Part shown: one piece after another, positions 17,650-27,828 of the stretch
Position numbering within the stretch: the stretch's first letter is position 1
How the letters are laid out: each line of letters begins with the position of its first letter
Assembly: GCF_008107725.1 (NCBI RefSeq)
Contig: NZ_VIRN01000061.1
Span: forward strand, 372,001 to 436,000
DNA length: 64,000 nt
DNA from: Marinobacter sp. BW6
GTDB lineage: Bacteria > Pseudomonadota > Gammaproteobacteria > Pseudomonadales > Oleiphilaceae
Direction of reading: 5' to 3'
Made by a program: the position numbers and the translations under genes
The notes under the pieces: generated by a model
The model's database searches: none
Told to the model about the DNA's origin: nothing
What the model saw: the letters and a program-made list of their open reading frames with translations, nothing else

Positions 17650-18011
17650 CAGACCAGAATATCAATGCCGGCCAGGCTAGCATCGCCGCCAGCTTCTTGT
17701 CCGGCGGCGGCTACAGACGCAAATGTAGAAAGAGCCCTGGCGGCTGGCAGGGACACTTCGTCCGCACGGAATCGCTCCAGACGGATGTCTTCGGCGGCAC
17801 GACGGGCCTCAACACGCCGTTCGAGAGTTTCGATAGCATTACGGTCACTGACAATGCTCTGACTGCCATCAGCAAGGTCACGGCGAGCGGACTCGGGTGA
17901 TTTTTCCGGCGTTGACGCGGGCGCACGGGCCGCATCACTGCGCTCCCGGACCAGGCTGTTGTTACCAGTCTGAAAATTGAAATTGTTACCCGGATTAATT
18001 CCGCCAATCAT
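17649..18011 (-). CDS. Hypothetical protein upstream of rsmJ
   Basis: This is a 120-residue protein without a recognisable domain. The N-terminus is rich in N, G and S (MIGGINPGNNFNF). The middle is charged and rich in R, E and A, likely an alpha-helix or coiled coil. The C-terminus is rich in A and G, ending GDASLAGIDILV. There is no signal peptide or membrane segment. The stop overlaps the rsmJ start by one base, which supports a real gene. The tail pattern resembles small Gly/Ala-ended proteins found in related marine bacteria, but I cannot assign a function. Confidence 0.65.
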   Translation of the reverse strand: MIGGINPGNNFNFQTGNNSLVRERSDAARAPASTPEKSPESARRDLADGSQSIVSDRNAIETLERRVEARRAAEDIRLERFRADEVSLPAARALSTFASVAAAGQEAGGDASLAGIDILV

Positions 18012-18144
18012 GTTCGGATACCGCTGGCCGGATGACAGGAAAACGTGAGATGGAAGTATGGAAGATTATTGCGTGGAAGAAAAGACGGCTGGTTACTTTT
18101 CGCCCAGACCGGTTTGCCCGGATTAATACAGACAGGCATGGTGA

Positions 18145-18840
18145 CTATCGACCAGGCAGTTTTTTCCAGGTCACTTCATCCCTGATATACACCGGCTGCG
18201 CCTGCTCCGCTGGCACCGTCTTTCCCTGCTCATAGGCAATCGCCGCCAGACGCGCAACCCAGGCTGCGCGGAGCACCAGAGTCTCGTCGATGGTATCGAT
18301 TCGCTCTGATACCTCCGCCGGCATGGTGGACCGATAATGCCAACCCTGCCCTGCTCCGCACCAACGAGCAGCGCCTGCGGGCAGCGTTACCGCCTCCGGC
18401 GGACAGACCTGCTCTGGCGCCAGCGCCGCCGGCAGTCCTGCCCGGGCGGCAAAACAACCCCAATAAACCTCACCCATACGGGCATCAAAAGCCACCGCAA
18501 TACCCGTGTCCTCGGGGGCATCCAAAGCTTCAATAGCCCCCAGGGCAACCGCCTCCAGTGACGAGACGGGCACCACCGGGATATCCAACCCCCAGGCAAG
18601 GCCCTGCACGACACCGGTTGCGATTCTCACACCGGTGAAAGAGCCCGGGCCGCAGGCAAACGCCAGGACATCCAGCTCCGCCGGGGCCAGGTTTTTCTCT
18701 ACCAGCAGTTCCCGCACCATTGGCATCAGCAGCCTGGTGTGGCCTCTGGGAGCAAGCTCAAAGCGTTCGGAGATTTCGCCATCAACAAGAAGGGCTGCCG
18801 AGCAGCCCTCTGATGACGTATCCAGTGCCAACAGTTTCAC
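18145..18840 (-). CDS. tsaB: tRNA threonylcarbamoyladenosine biosynthesis protein TsaB
   Basis: The 231-residue protein begins MKLLALDTSSEGCSAALL and contains FACGPGSFTGVRIATGVVQGLA, both hallmarks of TsaB (YeaZ). TsaB partners TsaD and TsaE in making t6A37 of ANN-decoding tRNAs. The start codon is GTG. It lies downstream of adk with a 34-base gap, the same neighbourhood as in Pseudomonas. Confidence 0.95.
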   Translation of the reverse strand: MKLLALDTSSEGCSAALLVDGEISERFELAPRGHTRLLMPMVRELLVEKNLAPAELDVLAFACGPGSFTGVRIATGVVQGLAWGLDIPVVPVSSLEAVALGAIEALDAPEDTGIAVAFDARMGEVYWGCFAARAGLPAALAPEQVCPPEAVTLPAGAARWCGAGQGWHYRSTMPAEVSERIDTIDETLVLRAAWVARLAAIAYEQGKTVPAEQAQPVYIRDEVTWKKLPGR

Positions 18841-18874
18841 CGGTGTGAAAACCTCAGGTCAGGATGCGAATAAT

Positions 18875-19549
<675 letters not shown>

Positions 19550-19729
19550 TCATTATCATTTGAAAAGCTGTGGCAAAAACTCGTGCCTTTGCGACAGCCT
19601 CTCCTGTACGGAACAGGTGTCAGCCAGAATCGGCGAAGGCGCATTATACGAAGTCAGCCACGTCAGAGAAAGTCGACCTCCGTATCATGCACCGGAAGCG
19701 CGCATTTCCCAGCGAAAAACGACAGGGTG

Positions 19730-21100
19730 TCAGGATGACAGGGAGTTGGCCAGTGCGTCCAGATCCGGAGCCACCCGATCCAGTTCCGCATTCAGTTCTT
19801 CCACTACTTCCGGCCGTAGTGACAGGCCTAACAGCAAAGCCGGTACGTCATCGGGGTTGAATTCATCGCCGATACCGCGATCCTTCAACAGAGCATTGGC
19901 CAGCTGCACCATCAACACATAGTTCTCGTGCTCGCCATGGTAACCAGACTGCTGATGAACACCGGCCGCCTTGACCACCGGATCCGGCAGTTGCCACAAA
20001 CGGTGCAGTATTCCGCCAATGGCGCCATGGCCCACCGACAGGATTTCCTGGCCATTGCCCTGCCCGAACACCTGCTGCTCAAGAGAGTGCATGCTGGCTT
20101 CGGGATTGGCCTCGCGAAGCTCATTGAGTTCATCGAATTCTGCCGGGAAAAGATGCCCGACCAGCAAAAGACCGAAGTTGTGCAACAGCCCGCACAGATA
20201 ACCCAGCCCTTTCTCGGCGCCGCATCGTGGCGCAATGATCTGGCACAGGAATGCGCAATACAGCGAGTGGCGCCAGAAATTATCCATACCCAGAATCCCT
20301 TGGTGGGGCACTTCAAAGGCGCGAACAGAGGCAATACCCAGTGCAATGTGGGCCACACGGTCAAAGCCCAGCACACGGGTGACCGCTTCCTGGACTGAAT
20401 TGATCTGGCCGGGATAATTGAACAGGGCAGACCGGGCATAGCGCATGATCTGGGCGGTCAGGCTCGGGTCAAACTCGATCAACTCGGCAAGTTCCCGGGC
20501 GGTGGCGTCGGTATTGGCGGTCAGCCGCAGAATACGCAGCGCCAGGGCCGGCATTGGTGGCAGGCGATAGAGTTTCTGGAGCTTGTCGGCAACTTCCTCG
20601 AGCGTTAGTGCCTCGCGGCTGCCGTTGCCCTGTCCCCGGATAACCAGGTGTCCTTCCCTGGCGCCTGCAAGCGACAGCCTCAGTGATCGGCCATCCATTT
20701 CTAGCAGGGAATGATCGGTGCCACTGGAGAACACCGCCTGATCCGCCTGCATCACATCCGCATCAACGATTACGGGCAGTTCGTAAGCCTGCCCGATGGG
20801 CGGTGTGAAGCCGGGATCGCAATCGCCGAACAGGCGCATGGTCTGGCGGGCGGTGAGTGGCTGCAGACGGCGACCGGTCAAGTGGTGGACCGCATCCGGG
20901 TCAAGGGAACTGTCGAACTTGTGCACAGCCATAACGACACCGGTAATATCGATCAGGAGGGTCGCCTGAATAAAGGCGTCCTGCGACAAACCCGAAGCAA
21001 TAACCGCCGCATCCAGGCTGGTCACTTGATCAATCGGCAATTCCCGATAGCTGATGCCCTTGCGGGCAAGAAAACGTTCCAATCGTGCAGCCAGCGCCAC
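19730..21100 (-). CDS. YbaK-like editing domain fused to an HDOD domain
   Basis: The 456-residue protein has two parts. Residues about 1-155 resemble the YbaK/ProX aminoacyl-tRNA deacylase fold (RLERFLARKGISYREL, then GFTPPIGQAYELPVIVD and FSSGTDHSLLEM). Residues about 170-400 form an HDOD domain (LPPMPALALRIL, GLLHNFGLLLVGHL, VGHGAIGGIL). HDOD domains act in signalling and regulation. The YbaK fold normally hydrolyses mischarged tRNA but may be only a binding domain here. The gene lies between adk and ppc, which are neighbours in related bacteria, and so looks inserted. Its substrate and partner are unknown. Confidence 0.8.
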   Translation of the reverse strand: MALAARLERFLARKGISYRELPIDQVTSLDAAVIASGLSQDAFIQATLLIDITGVVMAVHKFDSSLDPDAVHHLTGRRLQPLTARQTMRLFGDCDPGFTPPIGQAYELPVIVDADVMQADQAVFSSGTDHSLLEMDGRSLRLSLAGAREGHLVIRGQGNGSREALTLEEVADKLQKLYRLPPMPALALRILRLTANTDATARELAELIEFDPSLTAQIMRYARSALFNYPGQINSVQEAVTRVLGFDRVAHIALGIASVRAFEVPHQGILGMDNFWRHSLYCAFLCQIIAPRCGAEKGLGYLCGLLHNFGLLLVGHLFPAEFDELNELREANPEASMHSLEQQVFGQGNGQEILSVGHGAIGGILHRLWQLPDPVVKAAGVHQQSGYHGEHENYVLMVQLANALLKDRGIGDEFNPDDVPALLLGLSLRPEVVEELNAELDRVAPDLDALANSLSS

Positions 21101-21188
21101 AGCTTACTCCCTTTGTTCTCGTCAGTGGCCAGGCGACCCGGCCTTTGTCACGGCACTTCTTTTGGGCACTGTCATCAGCGCACTTTGA

Positions 21189-23834
21189 TCAGCCAGTGTT
21201 ACGCATGCCCGCGGCGATGCCCGCCATGGTAACTTTCAGGGCCCGCTCTACCAATTCCGGCACCTCACCCTTGCCCTCGCTTTCGCGATCCCGCCGGAGC
21301 AGTTCGGCCTGGAGGTAGTGCAACGGATCGGTGTAGGGAGTGCGCACGCGCATGGAGTGCGCAAACACTGGCTCCCCCTCAAGCAGCTCATTTTGCTCCT
21401 TTAGCTCAAGAAGCCGCTCAATACACCCCCGTAGCCGAGTTCGGAGACTCTCCCCAAGGGCTTTTAGCTGGTCATCGTCCAGCAGCGTTTGCTCATAATA
21501 GCTGGCGATACGCAGATCTGCTTTGGCCAGCACCATCTCCAACATGTCCACGTAGGTGCGGAAGAACGACCAGCCCTGCATCATCTCTCTTAACACGGGA
21601 AGCCGGTTATCCCGGGCGGCCTCCTCAAGCGCAACATCACTACCCAGCCAGCTCGGCAGCATCAGCCGCATCTGGGTCCAGGCAAAAATCCAGGGAATGG
21701 CCCGCAGGCTTTCAACCCCACCAGTGGCCTTTCTCCGGGCCGGTCGGCTACCGAGTGCCAGTTTACCCAGGGCCTGCTCGGGTGTGACCTGGCGGAAATA
21801 GGGTACGAAATCCGGGTTCTCCCTGACCACATCACGGTAGGCTTTCAGGGACCGCTCGGTGAGCCAGTCCATAGTTTCCCGCCAGCTGTCCTGCGGCTTG
21901 GGTGGAGGTGCCAGCGTAGCTTCAATAACCGCGGTGGTGTAGAGCGTCAGGCTCTGAACCGCCAGCCTGGGCAAACCAAACTTGAATCGGATCATTTCTC
22001 CCTGCTCGGTGATCCTGAAACTGCCGTTCACCGAGCCCGGCGGCTGGGACAGGATTGCCCGGTTAGCAGGTCCGCCACCACGGCCTACGGTGCCACCGCG
22101 GCCGTGGAACAGGGTCAGATGTACACCGTACTGCCGGGCAACCTGGGTCAGTTTCTCCTGGGCCTGATACTGGGCCCAGGCTGCCATCAGCTGGCCGGCG
22201 TCCTTGGAGGAATCCGAGTAGCCGATCATCACTTCCTGTCGGCCCTGGCAATACTCCCGATACCACTCGACCTCGTACAGGGCCGACATGCTGTCCGGCG
22301 CTCCACGCAGATCATCCAGGGTTTCGAACAGGGGGACGACCCGCATCGGGAACTTCATCCCTGATTCCCGCAACAGCAGAATTACACTCAATACGTCAGA
22401 GGGTTTGCTGGCCATGGAAATCACGTAGGAACCCAGGGCTTCCGGGGTTTGTTGCGCAACTACTTCGCAGGTTGCCAGCACCTCGCCGACCGATTCGGAA
22501 GGCTGCCAATTTCGGGGGACCAGTGGACGTCGGCCCTGGAGCTCTCGCACCAGAAACGCCTGGCGCTCCTGCTCGGACCAGGACAGATAATCCCCCAACC
22601 CCAGATAATCGACCATCTCTGCGACAGCCTCGGCGTGGCGGCTCGCTTCCTGGCGGATGTCCAGCCGGATCAGAGGCAGGCCAAAGGTGTGCGCTCGGCG
22701 GATGGTATCCAGCAGCGGCCCGTTGGCTATATCCTCCAGACCGCACTCAACCAGCGACCGGTAGCAGAGCTCCAGAGGGCCGGTGAAATCCTCGTTCTCA
22801 AACAGAATCCCGCTGGCGTCAGCTGTCTCGCCGTTGACGCTCGCCTCGGCCCAGTCGCGGGTTTTGATCAGCCGTTCTCGGAGCTCGGCAAGGACATGGC
22901 GATAGGGTTCCCGGGAATCGCCAGCGACGGCTTTGAGCTCGTCGCTCGCCTGCCACATGGACAGTTCCGCCCGCAGCGCCTGAATATCCCGAAGATAGAG
23001 ATCCGCGGCCATCCAGCGGCCGAGCAGGAAGACCCGGCGGGTGACCTTATGGGTAACATTCGGATTACCATCACGATCACCGCCCATCCAGGAAGCAATC
23101 CGGATGGGTGAGGCCTGCAAGGGTAGCCCCTTGCCGGTGGCGTCCTGCAGCGAGGTATCAAGGCTCCTCAGAAACTGTGGCAACGCCTCCCAAAGACTGT
23201 TCTCGATAACCGCAAAACCCCACTTGGCCTCGTCCACTGCGGTTGGTCGCTCGTGCCGGATCTCATCAGTGTGCCAAGCTTCTGATACCAGCTGGGACAG
23301 GCGGTTAACAATTTCCTCCCGTTCGGCAGGCATCAGGTCGTCATGGTCAAGCCGTGCCAGGCAATCCGACATTTCGTCGTATTTCATGATCAGGGTACGG
23401 CGGGCCACTTCGGTGGGGTGGGCCGTCAGCACGAACTCAATGCGCAGATCCGCCACCCGCTGATGCAGCTCCTCCGGCGTAACATCGCCCTGCTTGAGTC
23501 GCTCAAACACCTCACCCAGTGATTCGACCATCAGATCAGACTGGTGACCCCGTTTGCGACGGATGCCATGGTATTGCTCGGCAAGGTTCGCCAGGTTCAG
23601 GAACTGGTTAAACGCCCGGGTTACCGGAAGCAGCTCATCATCGCTCAGCTTGCCCAGAAGGTTTACCAGCCGCTGGCCGGAGCCGCTTTCCTGGCGACGA
23701 TCGGCCTTCGCGGCCGCACGAATTTCCTCAATCAACTCATAACAATCCTGCCCGGGATATCGCCGTATGCTATGGCCCAGCAATTCGCCCAGCATTCTTA
23801 CGTTTTCTCGGAGTTCTGGATGTAGCTCAGTCAC
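21189..23834 (-). CDS. ppc: Phosphoenolpyruvate carboxylase
   Basis: The 881-residue enzyme carboxylates PEP to oxaloacetate to refill the TCA cycle. It shows the catalytic histidine in VLTAHPTEVARR, the motif GYSDSSKDAGQLMAAW and the glycine-rich FHGRGGTVGRGGGP, and it ends MRNTG as the family does (xxNTG). The start is a GTG at 23834 with AAGGA seven bases upstream. An overlapping ATG one base earlier is out of frame. Confidence 0.97.
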   Translation of the reverse strand: MTELHPELRENVRMLGELLGHSIRRYPGQDCYELIEEIRAAAKADRRQESGSGQRLVNLLGKLSDDELLPVTRAFNQFLNLANLAEQYHGIRRKRGHQSDLMVESLGEVFERLKQGDVTPEELHQRVADLRIEFVLTAHPTEVARRTLIMKYDEMSDCLARLDHDDLMPAEREEIVNRLSQLVSEAWHTDEIRHERPTAVDEAKWGFAVIENSLWEALPQFLRSLDTSLQDATGKGLPLQASPIRIASWMGGDRDGNPNVTHKVTRRVFLLGRWMAADLYLRDIQALRAELSMWQASDELKAVAGDSREPYRHVLAELRERLIKTRDWAEASVNGETADASGILFENEDFTGPLELCYRSLVECGLEDIANGPLLDTIRRAHTFGLPLIRLDIRQEASRHAEAVAEMVDYLGLGDYLSWSEQERQAFLVRELQGRRPLVPRNWQPSESVGEVLATCEVVAQQTPEALGSYVISMASKPSDVLSVILLLRESGMKFPMRVVPLFETLDDLRGAPDSMSALYEVEWYREYCQGRQEVMIGYSDSSKDAGQLMAAWAQYQAQEKLTQVARQYGVHLTLFHGRGGTVGRGGGPANRAILSQPPGSVNGSFRITEQGEMIRFKFGLPRLAVQSLTLYTTAVIEATLAPPPKPQDSWRETMDWLTERSLKAYRDVVRENPDFVPYFRQVTPEQALGKLALGSRPARRKATGGVESLRAIPWIFAWTQMRLMLPSWLGSDVALEEAARDNRLPVLREMMQGWSFFRTYVDMLEMVLAKADLRIASYYEQTLLDDDQLKALGESLRTRLRGCIERLLELKEQNELLEGEPVFAHSMRVRTPYTDPLHYLQAELLRRDRESEGKGEVPELVERALKVTMAGIAAGMRNTG

Positions 23835-23938
23835 ATTGGCGTCCTTTTGAATTGACGGAGGCGAAGTAAACTTACGATACTAAGGAACAGTCGAGAAAGT
23901 CTATTGGCGATTCAAGCCTGTAGCTGCAAGGAGTTAAC

Positions 23939-24172
23939 ATGAAGGTCACTGATTTGCCCAAACACTGGGAAAAGCAAAAAGAGTCCGTGGAACGCACACA
24001 CGATTACAATCTGCGTCTGCCGCTGGAAGATGCTGCGCGATTGGCCGCACTGGCGGAGCTTTACCCGGACCGCAGTGAGAGCGACATTCTGAACGATATG
24101 ATTGGCGCGGCCCTGGACGATCTGGTTCGCCAGAGCCCGCTGAAAGACAGGCTGGAAGGGAAAGACAAGTAA
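23939..24172 (+). CDS. Small conserved protein, paralogue of the 24198-24542 gene
   Basis: This 77-residue protein begins MKVTDLPKHWEKQ and contains LAALAELYPDRSESDILNDM, then IGAALDDL. A ribosome-binding site, AAGGAG, lies about 6 bases upstream of the ATG. It is clearly related to the protein encoded convergently just downstream. Both share MK(V/I)xDLxxxW(E/D)K, LAxLYPxxSxxD and IxAALD. The short C-terminal helix-turn-helix pattern is reminiscent of ribbon-helix-helix-like proteins. Pseudomonas homologues have been labelled pilin assembly proteins, without evidence here. Function unknown. Confidence 0.75.
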   Translation: MKVTDLPKHWEKQKESVERTHDYNLRLPLEDAARLAALAELYPDRSESDILNDMIGAALDDLVRQSPLKDRLEGKDK

Positions 24173-24176
24173 TCCG

Positions 24177-24200
24177 TGACGGGCAGTATGCTGCCCGTCA
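24177..24200. terminator. Hairpin between two convergent small genes
   Basis: A perfect 10-bp stem, TGACGGGCAG and CTGCCCGTCA, flanks a TATG tetraloop. It includes the stop codon of the minus-strand gene (24198-24200) and lies 5 bases after the stop of the plus-strand gene. There is no clear U-tract, so it may act as a transcript-end or stability hairpin for both genes. Confidence 0.6.
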
Positions 24201-24542
24201 GGCTACTGATTCCAGCTGACGAGCCTTGAGGCGCTGGATGTGCTTCTGGCTCAGGCTGACGAACTTCGGAGTCAGGCCCTGATCTTCGTAGATCTCGAAA
24301 CCATCCTCGTCATATGCCACCACCCTGGTGCCCTGAACATACGGAAAACTGGTCTCCATTTCGTCCAATGCTGCAGAAATCAGATCCCGCATCAGGTCCT
24401 GAGATGACTTCATCGGGTAAAGCGCTGCGAGCTTTTCGAGGCGCTTGTGATGCTGGTCAGACAACGCTGTGAAATAAGCGTCTCGGGTAAGCCGACCACG
24501 TGCATGCTTGTCCCAGTAGTTGACCAGATCTTTGATTTTCAT
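24198..24542 (-). CDS. Small conserved protein, paralogue of the 23939-24172 gene
   Basis: The 114-residue protein begins MKIKDLVNYWDKH, has LEKLAALYPMKSSQDLMRDL and ISAALDEM, and adds a C-terminal tail of about 45 residues (YVQGTRVVAYDEDGFEIYED, then QKHIQRLKARQ). The ATG at 24542 was chosen because GAAGG lies about 5 bases upstream and it aligns with the start of its paralogue. The upstream extension to 24584 is probably not translated. Function unknown. Confidence 0.75.
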   Translation of the reverse strand: MKIKDLVNYWDKHARGRLTRDAYFTALSDQHHKRLEKLAALYPMKSSQDLMRDLISAALDEMETSFPYVQGTRVVAYDEDGFEIYEDQGLTPKFVSLSQKHIQRLKARQLESVA

Positions 24543-24678
24543 GGTGCCTTCACTCCTGCATCTTATTGATGGCGCACGGCGCACGAAAACTGTGCGTCCG
24601 TTATCGGAAGTGTAGACGAAGCCGTCTGTCCGGGGGCGAGAAAATTGGTAACGGATTGTACTTACCGATCCAGCCTTC

Positions 24679-25536
24679 TCAGTCCCCGTTTCCTCCCCGC
24701 TCCACGCCTTTCACCGTCTGCCAGACGGCATCCAGCGCTTCCAGCGATTCTTCGTCCATGTCGCGTCCCTCCCGCTCAAGCACACGTTCTATCGCCCGGA
24801 AGCGGGCATCGAACTTGTGGTTGGTTCGATTGAGGGCCTGCTCAGGATTAACCTTCATGAACCGTGCCAGGTTCACACACACAAACAGGAGATCGCCCAG
24901 CTCATCCTCGACGGCATCCGGGTCGCCGGCGCCGGTTTGCGCAGCATCCCAGGCCTCTTTTAGCTCCTCGATTTCCTCATGGAGTTTATCGAAAACCGGG
25001 CCAATATCAGGCCAGTCAAAGCCGTGGCGGGCCGCCCGCTTCTGCAGTTTCTCGGCCCTTGCCATGGCTGGCAGAGTGCGGGCAATGCCATCAAGGCGGC
25101 TTACCGATGCGCTGGCCTCCGATGTGGGTTTCAGGGCCCGCTCCTCGGCCTTGATGCGCTCCCAGCTTTCCTTGATCCATGTCTCGTCAGGCCGGTTATC
25201 CGGGTCAATGCGGCTTTCCAGAGTACCCTCCGGAAAGACGTGGGGGTGCCGGCGCACCAGTTTGCGCACCAGATGATCGACCACCCCATCAAAATCGAAA
25301 TGGCCATCTTCCCGACCAAGCTGGGCATAGAAAATCACCTGGAACAGCAAGTCTCCCAGCTCGTCTTTCAGGTGCGGGTAATCCTCACGCTCGATGGCAT
25401 CGGCGACTTCATAGGCTTCCTCCAGCGTGTGCGGCACGATGGTCTTGTAGGATTGTCTGGTATCCCAGGGGCAACCGGTATGCGGATCCCGGAGCCGGGC
25501 CATAAGGGTTTTCAGATCGTCGATGGTGTAGCTCAT
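24679..25536 (-). CDS. mazG: Nucleoside triphosphate pyrophosphohydrolase MazG
   Basis: The 285-residue protein has two tandem MazG domains, each with the EExxE-type metal site (LEEAYEVADAIE with HLKDELGDLLFQ, and HEEIEELKEAWDA with VEDELGDLLFV). It hydrolyses NTPs to NMPs and can affect the (p)ppGpp response. The start overlaps the relA stop by four bases (ATGA), so the two are translationally coupled. Confidence 0.96.
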   Translation of the reverse strand: MSYTIDDLKTLMARLRDPHTGCPWDTRQSYKTIVPHTLEEAYEVADAIEREDYPHLKDELGDLLFQVIFYAQLGREDGHFDFDGVVDHLVRKLVRRHPHVFPEGTLESRIDPDNRPDETWIKESWERIKAEERALKPTSEASASVSRLDGIARTLPAMARAEKLQKRAARHGFDWPDIGPVFDKLHEEIEELKEAWDAAQTGAGDPDAVEDELGDLLFVCVNLARFMKVNPEQALNRTNHKFDARFRAIERVLEREGRDMDEESLEALDAVWQTVKGVERGGNGD

Positions 25537-27770
25537 CCGCGTTTACGCCTTACATCAATGATATTGGGCAGGTTACGGATCTGCGCCAGCAACCGCGCCA
25601 GCTGCTCCAGGCTGGAAATCTCTACGGTCACAGTCATGGTGGCCGTGTTCTCGTCCTTGTTGCTGAGGGTATTGAGCGACAGTACATCACTCTTGGAGGC
25701 TGAAAGCACCTGTGTGATATCCCTCAGCAGTCCCGACCGGTCATAGGCTTCAATCTCGACATCAACCGGATAAACCGCCGCCGGTCGACCACCCCAGCTC
25801 ACCTCGATGATCCGGTTGGGCTCGAACTCGCGAAGGTTCAGGAACGTCAGGCAGTCCTGACGATGCACCGTAACGCCCCGGCCAACTGTGATGTAGCCAC
25901 CAATAGCGTCTCCGGGAAGAGGCTTACAGCATTTCGCCACCTGTGTCTTGAGTTTGCCCACCCCCAGGATCTGGATATCCGATTCGGTATCGTAGGGCTT
26001 GCGGCGCTGGGCGCTGAGTTTCAGATCCAGCTGTTCGGTTTTGGGCTCCAGCATCTGCTGGGCCACATTGGCCACATGGGTCGGGCGCAGATCGCCGGCA
26101 CCCGTAGCGGCAAACATGTCCTCCGCACTGTGGTAATTGACCTTCCGCGCAAGCTCACCAAGATCCACATCGTACAGGGACAGTCGCTTGAATTCGTCTT
26201 CGAGGATTGCACGGCCGTCGGTAATGTTGCGGCCACGATCCTGCTGTTTGAACCAGTGCGTAACCTTGGCCCGGGCGCGGGACGTCTGGATGTAACCAAG
26301 ACTGGGATTCAGCCAATCCCGGCTGGGAGCCGGGTTATTGGACGTCAGGATAAACACCTGATCGCCGGTTTTCAGCGGATAGGTCAGCGGCACAATCCGG
26401 CTGTTCACCCGAGCCCCACGGCAGGCATGGCCGATCTCGGTGTGAACCCGATAGGCGAAATCCACCGGCGTTGCCCCCTGGGGCAGATCCACGACATGAC
26501 CCTCTGGCGTGAAGACATAGACCCGGTCTGAAGCCACATCGGATTTCAGGTGGTCGGCCAGTCCGGACAAGTCGCCAAGCTCTTCCTGCCACTCCAGCAC
26601 CTGACGCAGCCAGTTGATCTTGGCATCGTAACCTGCGGATTTGTTGCCTTTGTCCATGCCCTTGTACAACCAGTGGGCACAGACGCCCAGCTCCGCCTCC
26701 TCGTGCATCTTGTGGGTACGGATCTGTACTTCCATGACCTTGCCCTCGGGGCCGATCACCGCCGTGTGCAGGGACTGGTAACCGTTTTCCTTCGGGTTGG
26801 CGATGTAGTCGTCGAACTCGTTCGGAATGTGTCGCCACAACGTGTGGACAATGCCCAGGGCGGCGTAACAGTCGCGCACCTCCGGTACCAGGATACGCAC
26901 GGCGCGAACATCGTAGACCTGCGAAAAATCGATGCCCTTACGCCGCATTTTCCGCCAGATGCTGTAGATGTGTTTGGCGCGACCGGACAGTTCACCCTCA
27001 ATGCCATAGGCTTTGAGTTCGGTGTGCAGGGTCTCGATCACCCGCTTGATGTAGCCGTCACGATCGAGGCGCTTTTCATCCAGCAGTTTGGCGATTTTCT
27101 TGTACGCGGAGCTATGCAGATAGCGGAAGGACAGATCTTCCAGTTCCCACTTGATGTGACCGATGCCAAGTCGATGGGCCAGCGGCGCATAGATATCAAA
27201 CACTTCCCGGGCCACACGCATGCGCTTTTCTTCCGGGGCATCCTTGACCGCGCGAATGGCACAGGTCCGCTCGGCCAACTTGATCAGGGCAACCCGAACA
27301 TCGTCAATCATGGTGACGAGCATCTTGCGGACGTTGTCCAACTGGCCTTCACTCTGGCCCAGGACGTTCCCTTTCAGCGGGTGATGGATGGACGAAATAG
27401 CCGCCATCTGCTGCACACCATTGATCAGGCCTGCCACCTCGTCGCCAAACTCCTTGCGGATATTATCGAGCGGAACACGCTCTTCACGCACCGCCCGGTA
27501 AAGAATTCCCGCCACCAGGCTGGCCTGATCCAGATGCAGCTCTGACAGAACCTGAGCCATCTCGATACCAATCCGGAAGCTGCTGGAGCCCGGCGCCCAC
27601 TGCCGGTCCTGCCGAAACGCCTGGAGATCAATCTCGGCTGCCTTTTCGCAGGCTTGCCGGAACTGCTCCGGGTCTTCCAGGTGTGTCTGCGAGGCTATCT
27701 GCTGTACCCAGCCCTCGATATCCACCTGGCCGTCGCCGGTCATTGCGTAGTCTTCGCGAACTTTTACCAT
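25533..27770 (-). CDS. relA: GTP pyrophosphokinase RelA ((p)ppGpp synthetase I)
   Basis: The 745-residue protein matches RelA length (744 in E. coli). It has an N-terminal pseudo-hydrolase domain in which the HD metal motif is replaced (LYRAVREERV), so it should not degrade (p)ppGpp. The synthetase domain includes NPKENGYQSLHTAV and EVQIRTHKMHEEAE. TGS, zinc-finger-like (KCCKPLPGD) and ACT domains follow. The start at 27770 (MVKVRED) was chosen because it matches the family start. The longer open frame to 27869 would overlap rlmD. Ribosome-bound RelA makes (p)ppGpp when uncharged tRNA is present. Confidence 0.96.
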   Translation of the reverse strand: MVKVREDYAMTGDGQVDIEGWVQQIASQTHLEDPEQFRQACEKAAEIDLQAFRQDRQWAPGSSSFRIGIEMAQVLSELHLDQASLVAGILYRAVREERVPLDNIRKEFGDEVAGLINGVQQMAAISSIHHPLKGNVLGQSEGQLDNVRKMLVTMIDDVRVALIKLAERTCAIRAVKDAPEEKRMRVAREVFDIYAPLAHRLGIGHIKWELEDLSFRYLHSSAYKKIAKLLDEKRLDRDGYIKRVIETLHTELKAYGIEGELSGRAKHIYSIWRKMRRKGIDFSQVYDVRAVRILVPEVRDCYAALGIVHTLWRHIPNEFDDYIANPKENGYQSLHTAVIGPEGKVMEVQIRTHKMHEEAELGVCAHWLYKGMDKGNKSAGYDAKINWLRQVLEWQEELGDLSGLADHLKSDVASDRVYVFTPEGHVVDLPQGATPVDFAYRVHTEIGHACRGARVNSRIVPLTYPLKTGDQVFILTSNNPAPSRDWLNPSLGYIQTSRARAKVTHWFKQQDRGRNITDGRAILEDEFKRLSLYDVDLGELARKVNYHSAEDMFAATGAGDLRPTHVANVAQQMLEPKTEQLDLKLSAQRRKPYDTESDIQILGVGKLKTQVAKCCKPLPGDAIGGYITVGRGVTVHRQDCLTFLNLREFEPNRIIEVSWGGRPAAVYPVDVEIEAYDRSGLLRDITQVLSASKSDVLSLNTLSNKDENTATMTVTVEISSLEQLARLLAQIRNLPNIIDVRRKRG

Positions 27771-27828
27771 ATCGGTCTTGTTTTCACCTGATGGTTTCCG
27801 CAGCCATCCCTGACTGCCCACAACATCG

